Assembly (NCBI GenBank): GCA_002421685.1
Contig: DISB01000021.1
Location: forward strand, 124,001 to 188,000
Direction: 5' to 3'
Source: Bacteroidetes bacterium UBA6221
GTDB lineage: Bacteria; Bacteroidota; Bacteroidia; Chitinophagales; Chitinophagaceae
Length of the DNA stretch: 64,000 bases
The translations under genes were made by a program, and so were the position numbers. Of this stretch, positions 52,306 to 61,010 are shown piece after piece. Under the pieces are notes generated by a model. It was given only the letters and a program-made list of their open reading frames with translations. It ran no database searches and was not told the origin of the DNA. Every line of letters begins with the position of its first letter. The first letter of the stretch is position 1.

Positions 52306-53007
52306 ATGATAAAATTAATTTCTGTGATTGCGATAGCAATATTGTTCCTGTCCTGTAACTCTGTGAAAGACGGAAAGTATTGTGATCAAACCGATAATCG
52401 AATATTAACATGTGTAATGTACGAAAAAGGTGTTTTGCGAAAAGTATACACCTTGAATGCAAAAGATACGACGATTAGTCATGGTCCAATTTTAGAATTT
52501 TCGTCAACCGGGGATACGTTGGTTAAAGGGTACTACAAGAACAACGTATTGATAGGTAGTTACTACGAGTACTTTAGGGAAAATCACCCCAAAAAATATA
52601 CCTGCTTTGACTCCTTTAATGAAGATACATTGTTTTATAGAGAGTATAGTATGGATGGAAAAATTTTAAGAGAAAAGGGGGAAGTGTTGTATGGTGAAGG
52701 ATATACTGGATATAACACTGAAAAATTACAGGCTGATAGTACGTTAGAAATTCTGTCCGTTTTAATTACACCGCCAAAATCAACAACATTAGTCTATAGT
52801 TATTTAGTACGACCGGGAGGCTTAAACGCAGATACAATACATCCTGTAGATGGTTATTATGAACCAAATCAGAATAACCTAATCTATACAAATAAATTTA
52901 AAATCAGAAATGGAGGAGATTATAGGGTCATTACCATAACGGAATTTCATGATTCATCCATGGATAGAACTTTACGCAAAACTGAACACTATGATTTTTC
53001 ATTTTGA
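52306..53007 (+). CDS. MORN-type lipoprotein, candidate immunity protein
   Basis: A 233-residue protein with signal peptide and lipobox (MIKLISVIAIAILFLSC). It carries MORN_2/YwqK-type repeats: GPILEFSSTGDTLVKGYYKN, GSYYEYFRENHPKKYTCF and YREYSMDGKILREKGEVLYG. It starts 2 bp after the Rhs stop and shares the AT-rich composition of the Rhs tip, so tip and lipoprotein look like one transferred unit. The natural reading is an envelope-anchored immunity protein. YwqK-like proteins are annotated as antitoxins, but a direct role here is inference. Confidence 0.65.
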   Translation: MIKLISVIAIAILFLSCNSVKDGKYCDQTDNRILTCVMYEKGVLRKVYTLNAKDTTISHGPILEFSSTGDTLVKGYYKNNVLIGSYYEYFRENHPKKYTCFDSFNEDTLFYREYSMDGKILREKGEVLYGEGYTGYNTEKLQADSTLEILSVLITPPKSTTLVYSYLVRPGGLNADTIHPVDGYYEPNQNNLIYTNKFKIRNGGDYRVITITEFHDSSMDRTLRKTEHYDFSF

Positions 53008-53073
53008 AGATGAATTTCGTAAAAATACCAATTCAAATCTGGATGTTTCAGGAGATGAACAACAGTACTGCTA

Positions 53074-53202
53074 ATGAGTTGGAAAGATATTAATAGGATT
53101 GACCGTGTACGTCAAAAGGACGTGATGTGCTTGCATGAGATAAATGTGTCCGAATTGTTCATTAAGAAAAAACGAAAAAATATTTTAAACAATAAAACAT
53201 AA
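53074..53202 (+). CDS. Very small ORF, possible remnant
   Basis: A 42-codon frame (MSWKDINRIDRVRQKDVMCL and a basic Lys-rich end) in the gap between the candidate immunity gene and the small lipoprotein. The composition looks coding, but there is no family match and no clear ribosome-binding site. It may be the tail of a displaced toxin or immunity gene. Confidence 0.2.
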   Translation: MSWKDINRIDRVRQKDVMCLHEINVSELFIKKKRKNILNNKT

Positions 53203-53207
53203 AATCT

Positions 53208-53384
53208 ATGAAAAAACCGATTCTTGTAGTATTATTAGCATTTTTCACAGTATCACTTACTTCATGTTTGAAAGAATACGATTGCAAATGTCCTGCGGGC
53301 ACTACCGCCAAAGTAAAAACGGTTAGTAAGTCAGAAGCGAAGGCAGAGTGCGAAGCGCAATCCGGTGGGGCTTGTACGCTTTAA
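53208..53384 (+). CDS. Small lipoprotein (58 residues)
   Basis: MKKPILVVLLAFFTVSLTSC is a full lipoprotein signal with lipobox LTSC. The mature part (CLKEYDCKCPAGTTAKVKTV, then SEAKAECEAQSGGACTL) has five Cys including the lipid Cys, suggesting two disulfides. The sequence before its ATG (AAAATCT-ATGAAAAAACC) is nearly repeated before the RCC1 gene 230 bp on, hinting at a shared expression signal or duplicated leader. Function unknown. Confidence 0.6.
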   Translation: MKKPILVVLLAFFTVSLTSCLKEYDCKCPAGTTAKVKTVSKSEAKAECEAQSGGACTL

Positions 53385-53437
53385 ACTTTTAGGTACCGAA
53401 GAGCTTTTATTATTAATTATTATAAAAACAAAATCTT

Positions 53438-54832
53438 ATGAAAAAACCAATACTACTTACGTTTACAATGCTTGCATTAGGACAAATGGAGGCCAATGCC
53501 AAAACTATAACAGCTGGTGGTGGTCACACGTTATCCATTTGCAATGATAACACCGTAAAAGCCTGGGGCAGGAATCACGAAGGACAACTTGGTAACGGGG
53601 GCACTACCGCCAGTAATGTCCCGGTTTCGACGACGGGACTATCGGCTATCATTGCAGTTGATGCCGGGCATACTCATACGCTGGCTTTAAAAAATGATGG
53701 GACAATATGGTCGTGGGGAGATAATATCAGTGGACATTTGGGGGATGGTACGACAACCGATGCCAGTACTCCGGTACAGGTAAGCAGTATAACAAATGTG
53801 GTTGCCATTGGAGCCGGCAACAAACATTCCGTTGCATTGAAGAGTGACGGCACCGTGTGGGCATGGGGAAACAATGCGTTTGGGCAATTAGGCAATGGGT
53901 TAAGTGCAAGCAGCTATACTCCTACCCAGACAAGTGTAATTTCCGGCATTACTGCTATTGCAGTAGGAGCAGACCATACGCTTGCCCTTAAGAATGATGG
54001 GACGGTGTGGAGTTGGGGTTTCAATTCTTTCGGTCAACTGGGTCACGGACTGACCGCCAATGTTCCCGCGCAGGTCAGCGGACTGACAGGTATCATTGCG
54101 GTTGCGGCAGGAAAGAATCATTCCCTGGCGATAAAGAACGATGGAACGGTTTGGGCCTGGGGAGCCAATTCGGATGGGCAATTAGGGGATGGTACAACAA
54201 CCGATGCCAGTGCTCCTGTACAGGTAAGTACGTTAACAGGGATCACGGCGGTTACCGGCGGATATAATCATTCGCTTGCTCTGAAAAGTGATGGAACGGT
54301 TTGGGCCTGGGGGGCAAATAGTTCCGGACAGTTAGGCGATGGTACATTTACTACCAGGACTACACCCGTCCAGGTAAGTGGACTATCAGGCGTTGCTGTA
54401 GTTGAAGCAGGAGAGGAATATTCCCTTGCATTAAAAAGCGCCGGAACCGTTTGGTCCTGGGGATTCAACAGTGCCGGACAATTAGGTAATGGAACAACAA
54501 CTGATAGTGATGTTCCTGCTCAGACAACGGGTCTTTGCACGGTACTGGTATTGGATATTGATGAGCCCGAATCGTTATCTGCGATTAATGTTTATCCGAA
54601 CCCGGCAAAGGATTATGTGATCTTTGAATATAGCGTACCTCGGAACAACAAAATGCTAAAATTATCCATTTCTAATATGGCAGGACAGGAAATCCATTCA
54701 ATCTCGTTGAATGATAGCTACAAAGGACGTACCAGTTGGATAATAGGCGACAATCCACCGGGCGTATATCTTTATAAGATGTACAGTGGTAATACCGCTA
54801 TTGATGTAGGCAGGACTGTAATTACAAAATAG
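53438..54832 (+). CDS. RCC1-repeat secreted protein with type IX secretion signal
   Basis: A 464-residue protein: signal peptide (MKKPILLTFTMLALGQMEANA), seven RCC1 repeats (about 25-365; units such as LALKNDGTVWSWGFNSFGQL) that should close into a seven-bladed propeller, and a C-terminal type A T9SS sorting domain (INVYPNPAKDYVIFEY, then the SISNMAGQEI and PPGVYLYKM strands). It is expected on the cell surface or outside. Repeats are also similar as DNA, for example near 53740 and 54185. A terminator follows. Its role beside the Rhs locus is unknown; binding to partner cells or polymers is possible. Confidence 0.88.
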   Translation: MKKPILLTFTMLALGQMEANAKTITAGGGHTLSICNDNTVKAWGRNHEGQLGNGGTTASNVPVSTTGLSAIIAVDAGHTHTLALKNDGTIWSWGDNISGHLGDGTTTDASTPVQVSSITNVVAIGAGNKHSVALKSDGTVWAWGNNAFGQLGNGLSASSYTPTQTSVISGITAIAVGADHTLALKNDGTVWSWGFNSFGQLGHGLTANVPAQVSGLTGIIAVAAGKNHSLAIKNDGTVWAWGANSDGQLGDGTTTDASAPVQVSTLTGITAVTGGYNHSLALKSDGTVWAWGANSSGQLGDGTFTTRTTPVQVSGLSGVAVVEAGEEYSLALKSAGTVWSWGFNSAGQLGNGTTTDSDVPAQTTGLCTVLVLDIDEPESLSAINVYPNPAKDYVIFEYSVPRNNKMLKLSISNMAGQEIHSISLNDSYKGRTSWIIGDNPPGVYLYKMYSGNTAIDVGRTVITK

Positions 54833-54861
54833 ACATTTTTATTGTTCTCACCCATGATAGC

Positions 54862-54888
54862 CCCGCCTCTTTAGGCGGGTCTTTTTTT
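54862..54888 (+). terminator. Intrinsic terminator after the RCC1 gene
   Basis: CCCGCC (54862-54867), loop TCTTTA, GGCGGG (54874-54879), then a T-rich run to 54888. Located 30 bp after the RCC1 stop. The convergent gene ends inside its T-run. Confidence 0.88.
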
Positions 54889-55171
54889 ACTTCCCATTAG
54901 TTTCATATTCTGAAACCGCCCTGATCAGGAAATCTTGTAGTTCAGGGCAAAGTTCACAGCTCTTATATTGCACTTCCCACGCCCCGAATGCTGTTGTAGC
55001 CATTTCAACAAGGATATCTTTATTGCATGATAACGAATGGAGCGATATATAATACCTGTTGCCTTTTTCTTCCCCGGTCATTCTGAAAAAATCACCGGTG
55101 TAAGATTCATTGGGGGTAGCTATTATTTTAAAAAATATAAAACAAGGCACAGTTTCTCCATCCTCCTGCAT
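54887..55171 (-). CDS. Hypothetical protein, possibly truncated at its 5' end
   Basis: A 94-residue product starting MQEDGETVPCFIFFKIIATP and ending ELQDFLIRAVSEYETNGK. The reading frame continues upstream of the ATG for 13 coding-like codons (GFNFVAKIG before the Met) until a stop, with no better start codon. This suggests the original N-terminus has been lost, or that the gene uses an unusual start. Three Cys are spread through it. No family recognised. Confidence 0.45.
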   Translation of the reverse strand: MQEDGETVPCFIFFKIIATPNESYTGDFFRMTGEEKGNRYYISLHSLSCNKDILVEMATTAFGAWEVQYKSCELCPELQDFLIRAVSEYETNGK

Positions 55172-55267
55172 ACCAATCTTTGCTACAAAATTAAACCCGG
55201 GAAACCCCCACTATGTCACTGCATTGTCAACAAGAGATTAGAGTATTTTAATATTCTGTGTGCCGGG

Positions 55268-55651
55268 TTATGAAGATCCCTCGTAATATGCTTCAAACGA
55301 AACCGAACCGCTTGCCACTGTACCATTAACAGGATCGTACACAACCACGAGTGAACTGTTTTTACGGATATACTTGCTTACGCCGGGGGGCGTGGTGGGC
55401 GGCTGGTAGGTTATGCCCAGCCTGTTTCTTGCCGCTATACTGGTATCGGAAGCAGCGGATGCTATAAACACATCGTCTAGGCCATCCAGGTAACTTTCCT
55501 GGTCCGTGTTTAGTATAAAATTGTCTTTTACCCACTGGCGGAAATTTGCCGCAATAAGGCCGGCTTCAGTATTCAATTGGGCATCATTGAGTGCATACAG
55601 GTCGTTGAATTTCTGCTGTACGCCTGTTGCGGTTAAGGGTTCTTTTGCCAT
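55268..55651 (-). CDS. Hypothetical protein (127 residues)
   Basis: Soluble, no signal peptide. The N-terminal half is helical (MAKEPLTATGVQQKFNDLYA, GLIAANFRQWVKDNFILNTD), a Pro-rich linker follows (YQPPTTPPGVSKY), and the C-terminal part is beta-like (SSLVVVYDPVNGTVASGSVS). Proteins of this type occur singly in Bacteroidetes; no function known to me. It is divergent from the LytTR membrane protein, so the 108-bp gap holds both promoters. Confidence 0.6.
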   Translation of the reverse strand: MAKEPLTATGVQQKFNDLYALNDAQLNTEAGLIAANFRQWVKDNFILNTDQESYLDGLDDVFIASAASDTSIAARNRLGITYQPPTTPPGVSKYIRKNSSLVVVYDPVNGTVASGSVSFEAYYEGSS

Positions 55652-55759
55652 TGAAAAATCGTTTTTTAGTGTACATAAGGTTTTGCTAAATTAGCGATAA
55701 AATCCAAGCGGCATTATCTGCCGGCGTATCCTTGAACATCCATTCATAATCATGTGCTT

Positions 55760-56617
55760 ATGAAAAAGGGTACGTTACCTACGGTAAAGTATAAGGATTT
55801 TTACTTCAGGCTGATCGGCGCCTTGCTTACCGCACATTTTATAGTGGTATTCGGCATTGAGGAAAAATTCTCCGACCTCTTGCTTGACATAAATTATTAC
55901 CGGTCGGTTGCCTATAGCTTTGTTATTGCTTTTATACTCATCAACCTGGTTTATTTCGCTACCGTCCGGCTTGACAAACAATTTGACTGGAAACGGGCCC
56001 CGCTGCAGCGGACCGCCATGCAATTGTTTTTTGCCCTGATAGCGCCCTGTGTTTTCGCTTACCTGCTGGCGTTCATCTATTTCAGGATACATGGCATGAA
56101 CATTACAGAAACGCCTTACCTGCAATACGACTTCCCTGTGATCGTATTGATGCTGGTACTGCTCAATGCCTATTACGTAGCCTACTATTTCTACCTTCAG
56201 TGGCGTATGGCAGAAAAGACTGTTAACGGTCAAACAGAAACAAATTCTTTGGATAACGTTTCTGTAGAAGAAACAGCTAAAAAAGTTTTTATTGTTCAGA
56301 GAGGTGCAAAGAATATACCATTATCCGTTACAGACATTGCCTATTTCTATCGTGAAGGCGACTATAATTTCCTGAAGACTTTTGATGATGATAGTTTTCT
56401 CGTTTCCCAAACACTTGATGAGGTAGAAGCGCAATTGGATAGCCGTTTATTTTTCAGGGTAAACAGGCAGATGATAGTACAATACAAAGCCTGCACACAT
56501 TTTACTCCCTTACAATTCGGCAAGCTGGAATTATTTGTGTCGCCGCCTGCCAAAGAATCTATCGTCGTCAGCCAGCGAAGGGCCAAAAGTTTTAAGGAGT
56601 GGATAGGGGAAAAGTAA
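55760..56617 (+). CDS. Membrane LytTR family transcriptional regulator
   Basis: The ATG at 55760 (MKKGTLPTVKYKDFYF) is better than an upstream GTG at 55754. About 285 residues: four TM helices (about 15-35, 50-72, 88-110, 128-150), a cytoplasmic linker, then a LytTR DNA-binding domain (about 180-280; VTDIAYFYREGDYNFLKTF, LDSRLFFRVNRQMIVQYKAC). It would bind DNA from the membrane without a kinase. TATCCTTG about 30 bp upstream differs from TAnnTTTG by one base. It ends 22 bp from the convergent DUF262 operon; a link to that operon is not proven. Confidence 0.85.
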   Translation: MKKGTLPTVKYKDFYFRLIGALLTAHFIVVFGIEEKFSDLLLDINYYRSVAYSFVIAFILINLVYFATVRLDKQFDWKRAPLQRTAMQLFFALIAPCVFAYLLAFIYFRIHGMNITETPYLQYDFPVIVLMLVLLNAYYVAYYFYLQWRMAEKTVNGQTETNSLDNVSVEETAKKVFIVQRGAKNIPLSVTDIAYFYREGDYNFLKTFDDDSFLVSQTLDEVEAQLDSRLFFRVNRQMIVQYKACTHFTPLQFGKLELFVSPPAKESIVVSQRRAKSFKEWIGEK

Positions 56618-56639
56618 GCCCTACTAACCGGATATTTAT

Positions 56640-58676
56640 TCAATGATCGTTAAGAATAGAAGCCATTACAAGGTTAAGCATGTCGCTATCCTGTAGCAGG
56701 TTTTTCATGTCCCTCATCAAACGCCCTTCATTCCCGTCGCTAATATATCTGTAAATATTGAAGATATCCGGGCTGTTAATGAAGAACTGAGGATCGCCAT
56801 AACCATACCGGTCATCTTTTGCTATATAGCCGTTCCTGCCCCGGAACATTCGTTTTTCCGTGTGATAGTCAAGCGCCGCAAGAATCTTTATCTGATGAAA
56901 AAGCCTATGTTCATTTTTTAGCGAATCAATCGTGGTAAGATTGCCGGATTTGAAATAATCATGTATTTTCCTCCTGATAATAGCGTCTAAATTCTCTGCG
57001 GGTTTCTGCAGGTCTTCAAGGAGTGACATCAGCGCATCGCTGTCTTTCATCCGAACGATCTCATACCAGTTCTGACAATTGTAATTTTCGTAATAATAAG
57101 GTGAATTTCTCACCCATGTGTATCCATAATACAGCAGCGCAATGGTTACCTGGCTGTGTTCATTTCTATTTATAACAAATAATTGTTCAAATACCTGCCA
57201 GGTCCTTTTAAAGGCAGCCAAGTCTAAATTTCCCGTGTCAGGATCACAATAAGAGTTCAAGAAAAACGAAATTTCTCCCTGGAATATTTCATGGTCTTCC
57301 GCTTTCCACAGAAGCTGTTCTATCTCCGTTCTTTCCTTTTCTGAACCGGCATTTTTATATATTTTGAGTTTTAGTATTTCTTCTGCATCTATCAATATGG
57401 TTCTTCCTTTCCCATAGTTGATCAGGTCGCAGACATCATATAATCCCGTTTTGCTTTTCCCGTATTCCAGCATCAGTTTAATCGCAGAAGGAAGCTGGTT
57501 GCTTATATCCTTTCCCACAGTCTGGCTTTTCCGGGCAATGTTATAAAAGAAACGTGCAAATCTTACGACCGTCTTATCCTCCCTGCACCCGGTTGCCGAA
57601 AGAAAAGTCAGAACGGGTAATATCCTGAGGAAATATGCCTGCCTTTTATCCAAAGGAGGGAATTTTGTAAGATAGTTTGCAGGTTCATTTTGTGATCTGT
57701 AAAACGTCGTTAACGCTTCAGAGCCAACCAGCCATTGGTATGCGATGTAAATTGAACCAAGTCCCTCAATCGTAGATGGCAGCTTGTCAAAAGATGGATC
57801 CTGGTCAACCTTTCCGCTCGCAAAGGCGCTAACCTGGTCATGTGAGTAATTTCTTTCGGACATACTGATGACCTGTGCCATCCTGAGGAAATCATTAAAC
57901 CCTGCATCTGCATCGGGCCTGGTATCTTTATGCTTCCAAAAAAAGTCCTGCCAGGATTCCCATTTTGCCCCCCAATCGTCTTTATCGGCGGTGGTGGACA
58001 GGAACCGGGCTTTCAGCGTTTCATTAGGCTCAAGGCTTCTACCCCTTGAATTCATATATATGTACAGGTCCTCTCCCTGCCTGCTTTCCTCTATGTCAAA
58101 ATATGACAGGCTAATATCATCCTCAACGTATTTGATAAACTTCTTTAAGTCTGTAATATGGAAATTCAGCCAGCTCTTAATAACCTCAAAGTTGGTTATT
58201 ACGCTTTGTATTGTCCTGTCATTATCAAACTCCTCATGATACCAGATTTGTTCGCCAATAATAAAGTCATCGCCCGGATATTCATTACAGTGTTCCACGA
58301 AGCTGAGAAGAAAATCCTGCGTAGCTTGCCGCACTTTATATTCAATTTTCAGCCTCTGAGAACTATAAAGATATTCAGGTAAACCCTTCCCCAGTCTGTG
58401 ATGGCAAGCAAGCAGCAGTAAAAAAATGGTGGTAATTCTTTGCTGTCCGTCAACCAGGACATATTTGTAAGGATGGTCCGCATGATTATACGCATAGATA
58501 AATCCCAGGTATGGTTTATCGGCCATTTCACCTGTATATCCTTCGTAGATGTAGTTTAATAAATCAAGGACATCTTTTTCTTTCCAGACATAGTCACGCT
58601 GGATTTCAGGGATAACAAATTGCTCCAGGTTACGATATTCAAGTATTTCAATTAAAGGGTAATTATCCGTTTTCAT
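56640..58676 (-). CDS. DUF262 (GmrS-like) protein without HNH nuclease motif
   Basis: A 678-residue protein. The DUF262 signature is clear: IPEIQRDYVWKEKDVLDLL (about 22-40) and LVDGQQRITT (about 74-83); the DGQQR motif is the NTP-binding/hydrolysis centre in GmrS-type and SspE-type enzymes. The rest is helical. The C-terminal part lacks the HxxP and N-box pattern of DUF1524, so this copy is probably the sensor/NTPase half. It overlaps the preceding gene by ATGA. Part of a likely two-gene defence operon. Confidence 0.82.
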   Translation of the reverse strand: MKTDNYPLIEILEYRNLEQFVIPEIQRDYVWKEKDVLDLLNYIYEGYTGEMADKPYLGFIYAYNHADHPYKYVLVDGQQRITTIFLLLLACHHRLGKGLPEYLYSSQRLKIEYKVRQATQDFLLSFVEHCNEYPGDDFIIGEQIWYHEEFDNDRTIQSVITNFEVIKSWLNFHITDLKKFIKYVEDDISLSYFDIEESRQGEDLYIYMNSRGRSLEPNETLKARFLSTTADKDDWGAKWESWQDFFWKHKDTRPDADAGFNDFLRMAQVISMSERNYSHDQVSAFASGKVDQDPSFDKLPSTIEGLGSIYIAYQWLVGSEALTTFYRSQNEPANYLTKFPPLDKRQAYFLRILPVLTFLSATGCREDKTVVRFARFFYNIARKSQTVGKDISNQLPSAIKLMLEYGKSKTGLYDVCDLINYGKGRTILIDAEEILKLKIYKNAGSEKERTEIEQLLWKAEDHEIFQGEISFFLNSYCDPDTGNLDLAAFKRTWQVFEQLFVINRNEHSQVTIALLYYGYTWVRNSPYYYENYNCQNWYEIVRMKDSDALMSLLEDLQKPAENLDAIIRRKIHDYFKSGNLTTIDSLKNEHRLFHQIKILAALDYHTEKRMFRGRNGYIAKDDRYGYGDPQFFINSPDIFNIYRYISDGNEGRLMRDMKNLLQDSDMLNLVMASILNDH

Positions 58677-60505
58677 TGCAGATTCAAATAATTAATGATT
58701 GTAGTCATCTGAAGATGAATATAGTCCTCATGTTTCAAAATATCCTGTTTCGACCAGGCATGTAAACCCGTATCGGTTGAAAAAAGCAACTTGCTAAAAA
58801 CATCGTACGTATGAAAAGGGACAAACTTACCTTCTCCTATTTTCCTGACAAGCCTCTTTCTTTTTTCATTAAAAAAATGATTGGATAGGCTGGAGTTGAT
58901 ATTTCCTTCCAATAACGCCAGGTTGCCGATTTTATGAAGATCGGGTGCATTATCACTAAGCAGTTTCCCCAGAAACCCGCGTTCTTCATTATCAATAACA
59001 CATTCTTCGGTTGATTGCTGAATCTTGTCGTATAGGTTACGGATTCGCTGACCATCCGGTAATTGTTCTGATTTCAGGCTGCCATTGTCGCGCTTTATAA
59101 GCTCCCTAATAATTTTCAGATCATCTTTTGAAAGCCTTTCGACTTTTTTTAAATCCCTTGCATTTTGTGGAAAAATATGTTCCAGGGTCCAGTTCCCGGA
59201 TGAGATTTTTTCAAAGTCATAATGAGTTGCTTCGTGACCGTTCAGGGGCAAAAATTTAGCTACATCAAGAATCAGAAAAACATTGAAGATTGGACCGCTG
59301 TGCTCTTCATAATTAAGGTCCCTCTTAAGTTCGCCACCATCGCTTAAAGGCAGCAGTTCCCGGACCCCATTTTTAAGGGAAATGATAGCGGCATTTTTTG
59401 TCTTGCACGCTTTTAGCTGCTGCAAAATTTTTTCTTTCTTCGGGGGGTTATCAGAGTGAAGAATATATCCCAATAGGTTGGCCGTTTCCGGCTCACTGTA
59501 CCAATCGTTCAATATCATTTTTGTCTCACGAATATTGCGGAACATTTCTCCGGCTGGACCCCCATTCCGGGTATATACATCATCAAAATAACCAAACATC
59601 GGGTGATCGCTTTCGTCATCTCCGATATCCGGATAAGCAAGCCTGATTAGCCATTCCAGGCGGCTATCGCCTCCGCTGGCTTTGAAGAATGACAGGGTAT
59701 CCGGCCGGGAAGCCCAATTGGAAATGTCGTCCCACTGCCTGCCCAGGTTGGTTCGCCATTCGTTGATTTCAATCTCCGTGGGCCGGTACTTTTTATTTTT
59801 ATTCAAATGTTCCAGGGGCAGCCTGGTTATCAACAACCCCTTCACGAGATCCTCGTCATTCAGCCTGACTCCTTTGTTTACGTTTACAAAAATTCTCTCG
59901 CTGTCAAGATTTTCTTCGAGTAGGTTGACTATCAAATATACGCTATCGCTTATGTATCTGTAGAATGGAAGAATATCCGCTGAAACATTGATACTAATAA
60001 ATTGATAAATGGCTTTTGCTGCATGATAGATAAAATAAACATCCTGGTTGTCATTCTCCGGGTCCATACCCCGGAACTCTTCCCATGTTTTTGTGCTCAA
60101 TAACTGGTCAATATTATGATATATGTATTTCTCTATAAAATTCTGCCTCGTCTGGTATTTTAGTTTGTTTCGTACATAATTATCTAAATCGTCCGCCTTA
60201 TGTACATATTCGATAACGGATAAAAGTATGGTCAAAGTAGTTAGTCGCTGCTGGCCGTCTATGACTTCCAACTCCTCGCTTTTGGATTTAAGTGTTAAAA
60301 ACTGGAGATAATACCTGTTGCTGTCCGATGAATAGGCCTTGTGTAAGTCTTTCAGCAGTATATCAACTTGTCCTTTTCCATCAAGCGACGCCCATTTATA
60401 TCCCCGTTGATAAGTGGGAATAAGAAATCCTGTTTTTTCGGCGTCTGTCAATAGGTTCAAAAAAATACCTCTTAAGGGGTAGATAGATTTTGGCTTTGCC
60501 ATCAA
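58673..60505 (-). CDS. DUF262-DUF1524 (GmrSD-like) protein with HNH nuclease motif
   Basis: A 610-residue fusion. The N-terminal DUF262 domain has TYQRGYKW (31-38) and VIDGQQRLTTL (81-91). The C-terminal DUF1524 domain has LEHIFPQN (about 440) and GNLALLEGNINSSLSNHFFN (about 530-550), the HNH-type nuclease pattern of GmrD. Such proteins are type IV restriction enzymes that cut modified phage DNA, or SspE-like effectors. It is the first gene of the pair. The first ATG is followed by a second (MMAKPKS). Located in mobile-element cargo, as typical for defence genes. Confidence 0.87.
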   Translation of the reverse strand: MMAKPKSIYPLRGIFLNLLTDAEKTGFLIPTYQRGYKWASLDGKGQVDILLKDLHKAYSSDSNRYYLQFLTLKSKSEELEVIDGQQRLTTLTILLSVIEYVHKADDLDNYVRNKLKYQTRQNFIEKYIYHNIDQLLSTKTWEEFRGMDPENDNQDVYFIYHAAKAIYQFISINVSADILPFYRYISDSVYLIVNLLEENLDSERIFVNVNKGVRLNDEDLVKGLLITRLPLEHLNKNKKYRPTEIEINEWRTNLGRQWDDISNWASRPDTLSFFKASGGDSRLEWLIRLAYPDIGDDESDHPMFGYFDDVYTRNGGPAGEMFRNIRETKMILNDWYSEPETANLLGYILHSDNPPKKEKILQQLKACKTKNAAIISLKNGVRELLPLSDGGELKRDLNYEEHSGPIFNVFLILDVAKFLPLNGHEATHYDFEKISSGNWTLEHIFPQNARDLKKVERLSKDDLKIIRELIKRDNGSLKSEQLPDGQRIRNLYDKIQQSTEECVIDNEERGFLGKLLSDNAPDLHKIGNLALLEGNINSSLSNHFFNEKRKRLVRKIGEGKFVPFHTYDVFSKLLFSTDTGLHAWSKQDILKHEDYIHLQMTTIINYLNLQ

Positions 60506-61010
60506 TTAAAGATTATAAAAAAAATCAAGAATCCGTGTTTGCACCGGGTCAATAAAGATAATATAACGGTTTGTAAAGGTCAATCCGGCCGTTTCCCTGC
60601 GGGCCGGGCTTTCCGTTTCAAGTCCTCACGCCTGTCGCTGCATTATCTGCTTCGTTCCGGGCTTTCCTCTTCAATCCCTAACGGGAATGTAATAACGTCC
60701 TGTAAGTAACTATTCAGCTTTTTACATAACGGCAGGAAATTATTTTTTCAATCGAATCGGGCAAAAAGGGCAGCGAAGTTGGTGTCCGTATTTTATCAAC
60801 TATCATCAGGCTGCCAAAAGACTACGGCATAATGAATGCCACCTCCTGCGTCGCCGTCCTTCACCCTCCGGGACTTATTCCGTTTCCTTTTGGCCTTCCT
60901 GCGGCCACCCCTTCTGTGCTTTCTTTTTTCCCTTTTTCTTTTGAAAAACAGTTTTTGCGGAAAGGCGGATGAAAGAAAAAAAACAGATTGTTCACTTAAA
61001 AATTAAAGTT
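60506..61010. other. Noncoding region upstream of ssb
   Basis: About 500 bp without a credible gene. Contains two imperfect 27-bp direct repeats (60604-60683), short GC-rich inverted repeats (for example GGCC-N7-GGCC near 60892) and long pyrimidine-rich stretches on the plus strand. Such a region next to ssb and PRTRC genes could hold an origin or transfer site; nothing proves it. Confidence 0.4.
60604..60683 (+). repeat. Imperfect 27-bp direct repeats
   Basis: Copies at 60604-60630 and 60657-60683, both starting CCGGGCTTTCC and sharing TCAA, CCT and ACG at the same offsets (22 of 27 positions identical). Start-to-start distance is 53 bp, about five helical turns. Confidence 0.6.

Noticed and set aside
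53740..54230. Direct repeats as a CRISPR-like array
   Set aside because: They are in-frame RCC1 repeat codons with no uniform spacer structure.
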